A stretch of 64,000 nt of DNA from Shewanella carassii. GTDB lineage: Bacteria > Pseudomonadota > Gammaproteobacteria > Enterobacterales > Shewanellaceae. Below are positions 56,062 through 64,000 of this stretch, in pieces. Every line of letters begins with the position of its first letter. Within the stretch, counting starts at the first letter, position 1. The notes beneath the pieces are model-generated. The model had not been told where the DNA came from. It did not search any database and saw nothing but the letters and a program-made list of their open reading frames with translations. The translations under genes and the position numbers were made by a program. Where the stretch lies: contig NZ_NGVS01000029.1 of the NCBI RefSeq assembly GCF_002777975.1, positions 1-64,000 of the forward strand, written 5' to 3'.

Positions 56062-56380
56062 TGACTTTTTGCTCGACAATGAGCTGCTTGAAGAACCCAC
56101 ACCGACGGCACAGGTTAAACCCAGCCGTGACATAAGCTTCTTCAAACAGTTGCCCGTACAGGTCACCCTGGAACTGGCCAGCACTGAGATGACGCTCGGC
56201 GAGCTGACCCATATGGGACAGGGTGATGTGATCGCCTTGGATCGTATGGTGGGTGAGCCTCTGGATATTCGAGTCAATGGCGCCCTACTCGGACGCGGTG
56301 AAGTCGTTGAAGTCAATGGTCGTTACGGCGTACGGCTGCTGGAGGTCGTTGCCAGTGGTGCAACCTTGGTCAAAGAATAA
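56027..56380 (+). CDS. fliN: Lateral flagellar switch protein FliN
   Basis: The C-ring protein of about 117 residues has the SpoA domain LPVQVTLELASTEMTLGEL ... DVIALDRMVGEPLDIRVNG. Its start overlaps the end of fliM. Three starts are possible: ATG at 56021, ATG at 56027, and GTG at 56036 with GAGG nine bases upstream. Confidence 0.9.
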   Translation: MTKVDGQTSLSDDFLLDNELLEEPTPTAQVKPSRDISFFKQLPVQVTLELASTEMTLGELTHMGQGDVIALDRMVGEPLDIRVNGALLGRGEVVEVNGRYGVRLLEVVASGATLVKE

Positions 56381-57113
56381 CAGTCTCTTCCTACTCGGTT
56401 TATTGCTGCTATCACTGCTGGCACTTCCCGTGTCTGCCAGCGATGGCATGACACTCTTCACCCTGGACGACGGCCAACAGGCACAAAAGGTCAACATCAA
56501 GCTGGAAATTCTGGCGATGATGACAGTGATGAGCCTGTTACCCGCCATGCTGTTGATGATGACCAGCTTTACCCGAATCATCATAGTGCTGGTGATTTTG
56601 CGTCAGGCACTGGGTTTGCAACAGAGTCCGCCCAACAAGGTGTTGATAGGCATCGCCTTGGTGCTCAGCATGTTTATCATGCAACCCGTGGGCAAGGAGA
56701 TCTATCAAAAAGCCTATCTACCCTATGACCAAGGGCAGATAGAGCTGCCGCAGGCCATTGCGATTGCCGAGCAGCCGCTGAGGCATTTTATGCTGGCACA
56801 AACCCGCGAAACCGACCTGGAACAGATGCTGAAAATCGCCCAGGAGCCTCTGACCCTGACCCAGGAACAGATCCCCTTTTTTGTGATCCTGCCGGCCTAT
56901 GTGCTGTCCGAACTGAAAACCGCTTTTCAGATCGGCTTCCTGTTGTATCTGCCCTTTTTGGTGATAGATCTTGTGGTCGCCAGTGTATTGATGTCCATGG
57001 GGATGATGATGCTGTCACCGCTGATTATCTCTTTACCGTTCAAGTTGTTGATCTTCGTGTTGGCCGATGGCTGGTCGATGACGGTCAGTACCCTGACGGC
57101 CAGCTTCGGATAG
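56355..57113 (+). CDS. fliP: Lateral flagellar export gate protein FliP
   Basis: The 252-residue polytopic export-gate protein has a cleavable signal peptide (NNSLFLLGLLLLSLLALPVSA) and the FliP signatures TSFTRIIIVLVILRQALG and PFKLLIFVLADGW. GGAGG lies nine bases before a GTG at 56355, inside the 3' end of fliN. The frame is open further upstream but with no ribosome site, so I use the GTG. Confidence 0.93.
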   Translation: MVQPWSKNNSLFLLGLLLLSLLALPVSASDGMTLFTLDDGQQAQKVNIKLEILAMMTVMSLLPAMLLMMTSFTRIIIVLVILRQALGLQQSPPNKVLIGIALVLSMFIMQPVGKEIYQKAYLPYDQGQIELPQAIAIAEQPLRHFMLAQTRETDLEQMLKIAQEPLTLTQEQIPFFVILPAYVLSELKTAFQIGFLLYLPFLVIDLVVASVLMSMGMMMLSPLIISLPFKLLIFVLADGWSMTVSTLTASFG

Positions 57114-57117
57114 CGTC

Positions 57118-57387
57118 ATGGAGCTGAGTGAACTGACAAGCTTCTTCTCCGATGCCATCTACCTTGCGGTATTGATGGTATTGGTGTTGATCAGCCCGGG
57201 CCTGTTGCTGGGGCTGTTGATCGCCATTTTTCAGGCCGCTACCCAGGTCAATGAACAGACCCTGAGCTTTCTGCCCAAACTGGTGTTGACCCTGTTGATG
57301 GTGCTGTTTGCCGGTCAATGGTTGATCCAAAAACTGCTCGATATGTTCGACCAGTTGTTTCTCTCGATCCCTCATGTGATTGGCTGA
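57118..57387 (+). CDS. fliQ: Lateral flagellar export gate protein FliQ
   Basis: The 89-residue protein has two transmembrane helices and the family pattern LLIAIFQAATQVNEQTLSFLPK. It is part of the FliPQR export channel. Confidence 0.95.
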   Translation: MELSELTSFFSDAIYLAVLMVLVLISPGLLLGLLIAIFQAATQVNEQTLSFLPKLVLTLLMVLFAGQWLIQKLLDMFDQLFLSIPHVIG

Positions 57388-57389
57388 GA

Positions 57390-58169
57390 ATGCTGAGCCT
57401 GACGACAGACTATCTGCAGCAACTGCTCGGCTCTTTTTGGTGGCCTTTCAGCCGTCTGCTGGGGGCTTTTCTGGTGATGCCCTTCCTCGGTTATATCCAT
57501 GTTCCCTTGTTGGTGCGGGTATTATTGGCGCTGCTGTTGGCGGCGTTGATCATTCCGATACTACCGGCGGTACCCATTCTCGATGCCCTCTCCTTCAGTG
57601 CCGTATTGCTGGCGCTGGAGCAACTGCTGCTGGGCATGATGTTGGGGCTGTTTCTCAGCATCATGCTGCATATCCTCAGCCTGCTGAGTACCATTTTGTC
57701 GATGCAGATGGGGCTCTCCATGGCGCTGGCCAACGACCCCGGCAGCAGTAGCAGTCAGCCTCTGCTCGGGCAGATGTTGGTGATGTATGGCACCCTGCTG
57801 TTTCTGGCACTGGATGGCCATCTGGTTGCCATCGGCATCATAGTGGACAGTTTTCGCCTCTGGCCCATAGGCAATGGCCTGTTTGGCCTGCCCTTAATGC
57901 AACTCATCGGCCAGTTTGGCTGGATGTTTGCCGCAGCCTTGATGCTGGCGCTACCAGCTGTAATGGCGATGTTGGTGGTCAACCTGACATTCGGGGTGCT
58001 CAGCCGCTCGGCGCCCTCTTTGAATATCTTCGCCCTGGGTTTTCCCATGACCATGATCATGGGGCTTTTCTGTGTCCTGCTGTCGTTCTCGACTCTGCCG
58101 GACAAATACAGTGACTTTTGCCTCGATGCGTTGTTTGCCATGCATCAGTTTTTGGGAGGGAGCCAATGA
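57390..58169 (+). CDS. fliR: Lateral flagellar export gate protein FliR
   Basis: The 259-residue polytopic membrane protein of the export channel begins at the ATG two bases after the fliQ stop and ends with an ATGA overlap into flhB. The pattern QMGLSMALANDP and the C-terminal FPMTMIMGLFCVLLSF agree with FliR. Confidence 0.94.
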   Translation: MLSLTTDYLQQLLGSFWWPFSRLLGAFLVMPFLGYIHVPLLVRVLLALLLAALIIPILPAVPILDALSFSAVLLALEQLLLGMMLGLFLSIMLHILSLLSTILSMQMGLSMALANDPGSSSSQPLLGQMLVMYGTLLFLALDGHLVAIGIIVDSFRLWPIGNGLFGLPLMQLIGQFGWMFAAALMLALPAVMAMLVVNLTFGVLSRSAPSLNIFALGFPMTMIMGLFCVLLSFSTLPDKYSDFCLDALFAMHQFLGGSQ

Positions 58170-59296
58170 GTCAATCCTCCTCCCAGGATAAAACCGAAAA
58201 GGCCAGTAGTCACAAGCTGCGCAAGGCCAGGGAAAAAGGCCAGACGCCGCGCTCGAAAGATCTCGGCGCCTGCGTGTTGATGATTGCCGGCTCCATGCTG
58301 CTGAGTAGCAGCGGAGATTGGCTGGCGCAGCAACTGATGCAACAGGCAGAGCTGCATATGCTGGTCAGCCGCGAGAGCCTGGATACCCCGGGAATGATGC
58401 AAAACCATCTGGCGGCCGCCCTATTGGGAACACTCGAATTACTGGGGCCACTGTTTTTGATGATACTGCTGCTGGCCGCCATAGTGGGCGGTTTGCCCGG
58501 TGGCCATGTCTTCAACCTAGGCAATGCGGGCTTCAAGTGGAGTCGTATTGCCCCTTTGAGTGGTCTCAAGCGAATGTGCGGCACCCGCTCTCTGGTAGAG
58601 CTGGGGAAATCTTGCCTGAAAGTCAGTCTGCTCATCGGGATCATGTTGCTGTTTTTAAAGCATGATTTCGACCACTTGCTCCATCTGAGTCAACAAGACC
58701 TGTTGCAAGGCGCCACCACGGGGCTGCAACTGCTCAGCGACTATATCCTCTACCTCGGGCTCGGGATGTTACTGATCGCCCTGGTCGATGTGCCGTATCA
58801 GCTATGGCAGCACTACAAAGAGCTGAGGATGAGCAAGCAGGAGGTCAAGGATGAACATAAACAGATGGAGGGTAAGCCGGAAATCAAGGCCAGAATACGG
58901 CAACTGCAACAGCAGTTTGCCCGCTCCCGCGCCTCGGTCGCCGTGCCTCAGGCCGATGTGTTGATGGTCAACCCCAGCCACTATGCCGTGGCACTCAAGT
59001 ATGACCCGACCCGGGCCGAGGCGCCCTTTGTGCTCTGTAAGGGCCGCGATGAAGTCGCCCTCTATATGCAGAAAATAGCCAAACAACACAGCGTTGAAAT
59101 CTTAAGGATCCCACCGCTGACCCGCGCCATCTTCCACTCGACGGCGGTCGAGCAACAGATCCCGGCGGCGCTGTTCAAGGCTGTGGCCCATGTACTCAAT
59201 TATGTGTTGCAGATCCAGGCCGCTCGCGCCGGACGCAAACCCATGCCGGCACCATTGCCGGAATTCCATATTCCACCTCACTTGCGACATGACTAA
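58166..59296 (+). CDS. flhB: Lateral flagellar export switch protein FlhB
   Basis: FlhB controls the change from hook to filament export by cleaving itself. The 376-residue protein has the N-terminal DKTEKASSHKLRKAREKGQ, four transmembrane helices and the cytoplasmic domain. The autocleavage site is N269-P270-S271-H272: serine replaces the usual threonine of NPTH. Asn, Pro and His are kept, so cleavage is likely still possible. The start overlaps the fliR stop. Confidence 0.95.
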   Translation: MSQSSSQDKTEKASSHKLRKAREKGQTPRSKDLGACVLMIAGSMLLSSSGDWLAQQLMQQAELHMLVSRESLDTPGMMQNHLAAALLGTLELLGPLFLMILLLAAIVGGLPGGHVFNLGNAGFKWSRIAPLSGLKRMCGTRSLVELGKSCLKVSLLIGIMLLFLKHDFDHLLHLSQQDLLQGATTGLQLLSDYILYLGLGMLLIALVDVPYQLWQHYKELRMSKQEVKDEHKQMEGKPEIKARIRQLQQQFARSRASVAVPQADVLMVNPSHYAVALKYDPTRAEAPFVLCKGRDEVALYMQKIAKQHSVEILRIPPLTRAIFHSTAVEQQIPAALFKAVAHVLNYVLQIQAARAGRKPMPAPLPEFHIPPHLRHD

Positions 59297-59307
59297 AGGA
59301 TAACCCA

Positions 59308-61386
59308 ATGAACTGGCTGCGATTACTGACTGCCAATAAGTCCCATGCCATGGTGCCATTGCTGCTGCTGACCCTGATGGCGATGATCATTCTGCCGCTG
59401 CCACCTTGGCTGCTGGATGTGATGTTCACCTTCAACATAGTGTTGGCCATCATGGTGTTGCTGGTGAGCGTGTCGATTCGGCGGCCGCTGGACTTCTCCA
59501 TCTTTCCGACCCTCTTGTTGCTGGCGACCCTGCTACGGCTCACGCTCAACGTGGCCTCGACCCGGGTGGTACTGATCCGCGGCCATGAAGGCGGTGATTC
59601 TGCCGGTAAGGTGATCCAGGCGTTCGGTGAAGTGGTGATTGGCGGCAACTATGTGGTCGGCGCCGTGGTATTCCTGATCCTGATGATCATCAACTTTGTG
59701 GTGATCACCAAGGGGGGCGAGCGGATCTCCGAAGTGTCGGCCCGCTTTACCCTGGATGCGCTGCCCGGCAAACAGATGGCGATAGATGCCGATCTCAATG
59801 CCGGTCTGCTGACTCAAGAGCAAGCCCGGGATCGGCGTAAAGAGGTCGCCGCAGAAGCCGACTTCTATGGCTCGATGGACGGCGCCTCCAAATTTGTTCG
59901 CGGCGATGCCATTGCCGGCCTGTTGATCCTGGCGATCAACATCATAGGCGGTATCTGTATCGGCATCTTTATGCATGATCTCAGCGGCACCGAGGCGTTC
60001 AAGACCTATGCCCTGTTGACCATAGGTGACGGCCTGGTAGCACAGATCCCATCGCTGCTGCTGGCAACCGCCGCGGCGATAGTGGTCACCCGGGTGTCTG
60101 ATGCCGAAGAGATGCCGGCCCAGCTCAACGAACAACTGTTGGCCAATCCCAGGACCCTGGCGACGGCATCACTGGTGATGCTGATCATGGGTCTGGTGCC
60201 CGGCATGCCCACTTGGGTATTTCTCTGTGCCGCCGTACTCTTGGGCTTTGTCGCCTACAAGCAGTATCACGCCAAACCAGAAATACTGCCGCCGCCACAG
60301 GCCAAACAGGCGGGAGAGGCGCTGAGTGAACCGCCTGCCCCCAGTTGGGACAGCCTGCCCTATGTCGATGCGATAGAGGTCAAGCTGGGCTATCGTCTGG
60401 TGTCTCTGGTGGAGAAAGAGCGCGGCGCCGAATTGATGAAGCGTTTGACCGGCATTCGCCGCACTCTGTCGGAGCAGGCGGGTTATCTGCTGCCGGAGGT
60501 TAGGGTCAGAGATAATCTGGCGCTGAGTCCGACTCACTATCAAATCAGCATCATGGGCACGCTAGTGGCCACGGCAGAGTTGGATCCGGAGCGGCTGCTG
60601 GCGATTCGCGGCAGCAATGTCTTCGGTGAACTGGACGGTATCATCACCCGGGATCCTGCCTATAACATGGAGGCGGTCTGGATAGAGCAGGACAAGAAGG
60701 CCAATGCGCTGAACCTGGGCTACTCCGTCGTGGACAACGCCACCGTCATCGCCACCCATGTCGCCAAGTTGCTACGGGAGCGCATGGCCGAGCTATTGCA
60801 GCACGATGATGTGATTTCGCTCAATGAACGTCTGGCACGTCAGGCACCCAAGCTAGCCGAGTCTCTGAGCCAGGCGTTGTCGCCGATCCAGCAGCTCAAG
60901 GTCTACCGGCTACTGCTCAGGGAGCAGGTTTCTTTGCGGGATATTTTGACCATAGGCACCACACTGCTGGACTGCAGTGAAAACAGTAAAGATCCCGTGC
61001 TGTTGGCGGCCGATGTTCGCTGCGCCTTGAGGCAGGCGATAGTACAGGGTATCTGTGGTGATGCGCCGCAGCTCAAGGTAATGACCCTGACTCCAGAGCT
61101 TGAGCGGCAACTGATGAGCGCCCTGAGTACCGCTCAGCAGCAAGGTAGTGTGTCGCTGGACGGTTTCCCGGTGGATCCGCAGCTATTGGCACAACTGCAG
61201 CAAAAAATGCCGCAGCTGTTGGCCGAGGCCAAGGCCGCCGGACACCATCCTATCCTACTAGTGCCGCCTCAATTGCGGCCGCTGCTGGGACGCTATGCTC
61301 TGGCGTTTTCAAGAGGTCTTAATGTATTGTCTTATAATGAGATTTCTGAGAATAAAGACATTATGGTCGCCGGTCAGTTGGGATAA
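59308..61386 (+). CDS. flhA: Lateral flagellar export gate protein FlhA
   Basis: The 692-residue protein has eight transmembrane helices, the FHIPEP-type cytoplasmic loop (SEVSARFTLDALPGKQMAID), and a large C-terminal domain that docks chaperones. It forms the nonameric ring under the export channel. It is the last gene of the lateral locus. No clear intrinsic terminator follows. Confidence 0.96.
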   Translation: MNWLRLLTANKSHAMVPLLLLTLMAMIILPLPPWLLDVMFTFNIVLAIMVLLVSVSIRRPLDFSIFPTLLLLATLLRLTLNVASTRVVLIRGHEGGDSAGKVIQAFGEVVIGGNYVVGAVVFLILMIINFVVITKGGERISEVSARFTLDALPGKQMAIDADLNAGLLTQEQARDRRKEVAAEADFYGSMDGASKFVRGDAIAGLLILAINIIGGICIGIFMHDLSGTEAFKTYALLTIGDGLVAQIPSLLLATAAAIVVTRVSDAEEMPAQLNEQLLANPRTLATASLVMLIMGLVPGMPTWVFLCAAVLLGFVAYKQYHAKPEILPPPQAKQAGEALSEPPAPSWDSLPYVDAIEVKLGYRLVSLVEKERGAELMKRLTGIRRTLSEQAGYLLPEVRVRDNLALSPTHYQISIMGTLVATAELDPERLLAIRGSNVFGELDGIITRDPAYNMEAVWIEQDKKANALNLGYSVVDNATVIATHVAKLLRERMAELLQHDDVISLNERLARQAPKLAESLSQALSPIQQLKVYRLLLREQVSLRDILTIGTTLLDCSENSKDPVLLAADVRCALRQAIVQGICGDAPQLKVMTLTPELERQLMSALSTAQQQGSVSLDGFPVDPQLLAQLQQKMPQLLAEAKAAGHHPILLVPPQLRPLLGRYALAFSRGLNVLSYNEISENKDIMVAGQLG

Positions 61387-61476
61387 ATAGCCAGTATCGG
61401 TAACCACTAAATCGTTGTCATTTACCTTGAACTTATACTAAATTCCTACGAAATAACTGTGGGGAAAGTTCAGCTG

Positions 61477-62382
61477 ATGAGAAGATTTGCCGGTTTACTA
61501 ATATTGATATGCTGCAGCTTTCCGCTTTGGGCAACTGAGCGGCCACAGGCAGAAAAAGGCATTCAGGAGCTGGCTTCGGCCAGCGCCATGCTAGTGGATC
61601 TGGAAACCGGGGAACTCCTCTATTCCGATAACCCGCAACAGGTGCAACCCATCGCCTCGATCACCAAACTGATGACGGCCTTAGTCACTCTCGATGCCAA
61701 GTTGCCGCTCAACGAGCGGATTACCGTGGATGTTAGTCAGGCCGAAATCATGCAAAACGTGGTGTCTAGGCTTCGTATCGGCAGTGAACTGAAACGCAAA
61801 GAAGCGCTGGCGCTGGCGTTGATGTCTTCTGAAAATCGCGCCGCCGCAACCCTGGCACATCACTATCCCGGCGGCTATCAAGCCTTTATCCAAGCGATGA
61901 ATGCCAAGGCGGCAGAGCTGGGGATGACAGACAGCCACTTTGTCGAACCCACAGGACTATCGGAGCAGAATGTCTCCAGCGCCAGAGACCTGGTCAAACT
62001 GTTGCAGGAGACTAAAAAGTATCCCTTGATAGGCGAGCTGAGCTCGGCGCCCAATCTCAGCGTTGCGTTTCGTAAACCCAGATATAATCTGGCGTTTTAC
62101 AACACCAACCGACTGGTAAATAAACCAAACTGGCAGATCTCTCTCTCCAAGACAGGTTATACCGATGACGCCGGTCGCTGTCTGGTAATGCTGACCCAAA
62201 TGGCCAAGCGGGAAGTCGCATTTGTGGTGCTGGACGCCTTTGGCAAGCTGAGCCATCTGGCCGATGCCAGCCGCTTAAAGAAGTGGCTGGAAACCGGCAA
62301 AATCAGTCCAGTTCCCCAAGAAGCACTGGACTATAAACAGCAAAAGCAAACAGAACGTCAGGCCCTGGCCGCCTCTCGTTAA
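61477..62382 (+). CDS. pbpG: Periplasmic D-Ala-D-Ala endopeptidase/carboxypeptidase (PbpG-like)
   Basis: The 301-residue low-molecular-weight penicillin-binding protein has a signal peptide ([13 protein letters not shown]) and the three active-site motifs S61-I-T-K64, S118-E-N120 and K225-T-G227. PBP7 (PbpG) cleaves D-Ala-meso-DAP crosslinks. A G-rich site precedes the ATG at 61477; a GTG 18 bases upstream is less likely. It follows the flagellar locus after a 90-bp gap and is probably an independent chromosomal gene. Confidence 0.9.
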   Translation: MRRFAGLLILICCSFPLWATERPQAEKGIQELASASAMLVDLETGELLYSDNPQQVQPIASITKLMTALVTLDAKLPLNERITVDVSQAEIMQNVVSRLRIGSELKRKEALALALMSSENRAAATLAHHYPGGYQAFIQAMNAKAAELGMTDSHFVEPTGLSEQNVSSARDLVKLLQETKKYPLIGELSSAPNLSVAFRKPRYNLAFYNTNRLVNKPNWQISLSKTGYTDDAGRCLVMLTQMAKREVAFVVLDAFGKLSHLADASRLKKWLETGKISPVPQEALDYKQQKQTERQALAASR

Positions 62383-62471
62383 TATTCAGTAAACCGCGGT
62401 GACTCAGCGCAGGTTTTCACGCTTGCGTAGCCGCACCCGCAACAAGTTTTGTTATCATTCTCCCCCCTTTA

Positions 62472-62486
62472 AAGGCCTTTGGCCTT
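62472..62486. repeat. Hairpin before the last gene
   Basis: AAGGCC-TTT-GGCCTT forms a perfect 6-bp stem 22 bp upstream of the final ATG. It may be a weak terminator for pbpG or a leader hairpin. Confidence 0.4.
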
Positions 62487-62507
62487 AGCCGTTACTGAGT
62501 CAGGAAG

Positions 62508-64000
62508 ATGCAGTCATTTAAAAAGCACACCCTTATCCCGCTGGATCCCCGGGATCCGCTCTCCATCAGCCAAGCACTGGCTCAATACCGGCAACAACTG
62601 CAGCAAGGTACTATTCTGCGCCAGGGCATGTTCGATATTGAATTTGTCGCCGTGACCGACAGCGGCAACCGCCGTATGCAGATCGACGACCTGCAAGACT
62701 CAGGACTGCGCGCCCTACTGCAGGAAGCCCTGAGCCTAGGACCGGATGGCGAAGGGTTCATGCTGCCGCCACTCATCAGTGACGAGTGTGATCTCTACCT
62801 CTCTGAACCCTTGCTGTTCGCCATTGCCATGCAACACTCTCGCCTGACAGCCGAACTGCTAGCAACCGCCGAGGCCATGATAGCCTTCGCCCGCAGGCAC
62901 AATGATCTGCAGCGCATGTGGCTGGACGACAGCCGCATTTTCGGGGTCGAGGCCCTGTTTCTGCTGGCCCGGCGCACACCCGAACTGGCCTGGCTATTGG
63001 CACGCTTTCTGATCCCCGCCTGGGACAATGTCTACAGCAATGGCTATGAGCAATATATGGCACGGCTGCTCGAGCTCAATGGCTGGAGCCCGGATATGCT
63101 GCGGGCCTTTGTCTGGTGCGACAGTGACCATCTGCGCCAGGGCTTCTTCTACAGCGGCGAAACCGGCATTCAGAGTCATCAGCCTCTGGCCGACTTCCTC
63201 AAGCAAAATCCACAGCAATATCCTCTGTTCAAACAGCTGTTGAGCGAGCGTTTACTCAATAGCCCGAAACTGCTCGCCGCCGAAGACCGCCCACTCGGCA
63301 GAGTCGATGCCGTGCTGCATTTCTTTGTCAGCATGTACCCGATTGAGTTTGCCTGGTTTGAAGTTGAACAGAGCGAGGGGCTGGATACCCTGCTTGAAAG
63401 CCAGTTTATCCGCGCCAGCCTCGAAGAGGAGATAAGCGACCTGCGCGCCGCCATAGAGAGCCAGGCCAGTGGCGCGCTGGCCTGTTACAGATGCGGCATA
63501 ACCGAGAGTGTTGAAACCGACGCAGATGAACAAGAAGGCAGCTATCAGGATGAGGACGATGAGCGGCCGGGCAGGCTGCTGCGTCAGTTAAAGCCATTGG
63601 TACTGGCGCAACCCCAAGGCGCGGCATTGTGGCAATATCTGCATGATGGCAGCCAACCCCAGGCGCTGGCGGCTCAGCAACCAATAGCATTAATTCCCGC
63701 CTGTAAGGCCAAAGCCCTGGGGCTCTATCACTATATAGTCGACTACTGCGTTACGGCAGAATCCAATCGACATATTGCCGAAGAGCTGAGCAGTATTCTC
63801 AGCGATAGCCGTTATGAACTGCTCTATGGTGATGAAGAAGATGTCGAAGCCTTTGCCGATATTTTACCATCAAAGAGTCTACCGCAAAGGCAACAGCAGT
63901 ATTTACGCCTGCTGGATATCTGGTTCGCTTGGCTTGGCAAACCCGAGCTGGAAGAGATCCGCGAAAACCTGGTCGACGATGAAGGACTGCTCGATGATGT
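62508..64000 (+). CDS. Unrecognised acidic protein, truncated at the right edge
   Basis: I do not recognise this family. The frame is open from the ATG at 62508 (GGAAG just upstream) to the end of the window, at least 497 codons. The visible part is mostly helical with many Leu and Gln and Trp-rich segments (IEFAWFEVEQ, LDIWFAWLGKPELEE). It has a CYRC pair near residue 327, followed by a very acidic stretch (ESVETDADEQEGSYQDEDDE). There is no signal peptide or membrane segment, so it is probably cytoplasmic. Codon use looks like its neighbours. Confidence 0.8.
   Translation, partial: MQSFKKHTLIPLDPRDPLSISQALAQYRQQLQQGTILRQGMFDIEFVAVTDSGNRRMQIDDLQDSGLRALLQEALSLGPDGEGFMLPPLISDECDLYLSEPLLFAIAMQHSRLTAELLATAEAMIAFARRHNDLQRMWLDDSRIFGVEALFLLARRTPELAWLLARFLIPAWDNVYSNGYEQYMARLLELNGWSPDMLRAFVWCDSDHLRQGFFYSGETGIQSHQPLADFLKQNPQQYPLFKQLLSERLLNSPKLLAAEDRPLGRVDAVLHFFVSMYPIEFAWFEVEQSEGLDTLLESQFIRASLEEEISDLRAAIESQASGALACYRCGITESVETDADEQEGSYQDEDDERPGRLLRQLKPLVLAQPQGAALWQYLHDGSQPQALAAQQPIALIPACKAKALGLYHYIVDYCVTAESNRHIAEELSSILSDSRYELLYGDEEDVEAFADILPSKSLPQRQQQYLRLLDIWFAWLGKPELEEIRENLVDDEGLLDD

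Overview
The window looks like chromosomal DNA of a Shewanella-type marine gammaproteobacterium. The protein sequences resemble the Enterobacteria/Vibrio/Shewanella group, and several neighbourhoods are classic gammaproteobacterial ones: an rRNA operon leader beside murI and trmA, a fabR/desaturase pair, a gspC-N block beside nudE and cysQ, and hslR-hslO-pckA. A complete second (lateral-type) flagellar system lies in the middle of this housekeeping DNA. The genus assignment is inference from gene content and order; no database was consulted.

Layout. (1) 1-507: leader of an rRNA operon read leftwards, with P1, P2 and boxB/boxA; the 16S gene lies off the left edge. (2) 508-7520: a membrane-anchored RRM protein, murI, trmA, fabR facing a fatty acid desaturase across a FabR-like operator, and the selenium pair selD-mnmH. 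(3) 7586-12238, minus strand: a TetR regulator coupled to an LplT-like transporter/PlsC acyltransferase fusion, then a nudE-cysQ-GNAT group. (4) 12434-23902, minus strand: a twelve-gene type II secretion operon, gspC to gspN. (5) 24162-27718, plus strand: hslR, hslO (Hsp33), pckA and a hotdog thioesterase.

(6) 27728-61386: one contiguous lateral flagellar locus. It holds the late block lafA-B-C-D-E-F-S-T-U plus a PilZ protein, lafW, flgB-L, divergent flgA-M-N, the block motY-lafK-fliE-F-G-H-I-J, and on the plus strand fliM-N-P-Q-R-flhB-flhA. Together these encode the export gate and ATPase, MS/C rings, rod, hook, filament, chaperones, cap, stator, a sigma54 activator (LafK), sigma28 (LafS) and anti-sigma (FlgM). 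(7) 61477-64000: a PbpG-like peptidoglycan hydrolase and an unrecognised acidic protein running off the right edge.

The most interesting stretch is the 547-bp AT-rich intergenic region between motY and fliM (54612-55158). It contains a perfect FNR-type palindrome placed exactly where a class II FNR site would sit relative to a possible -10 element, a terminator-like hairpin in the predicted leader, and a 28-bp tandem duplication spanning the fliM start that creates a six-codon mini-ORF just upstream of it. Most other genes are ordinary members of known families. I found no CRISPR array, tRNA, insertion sequence or prophage.
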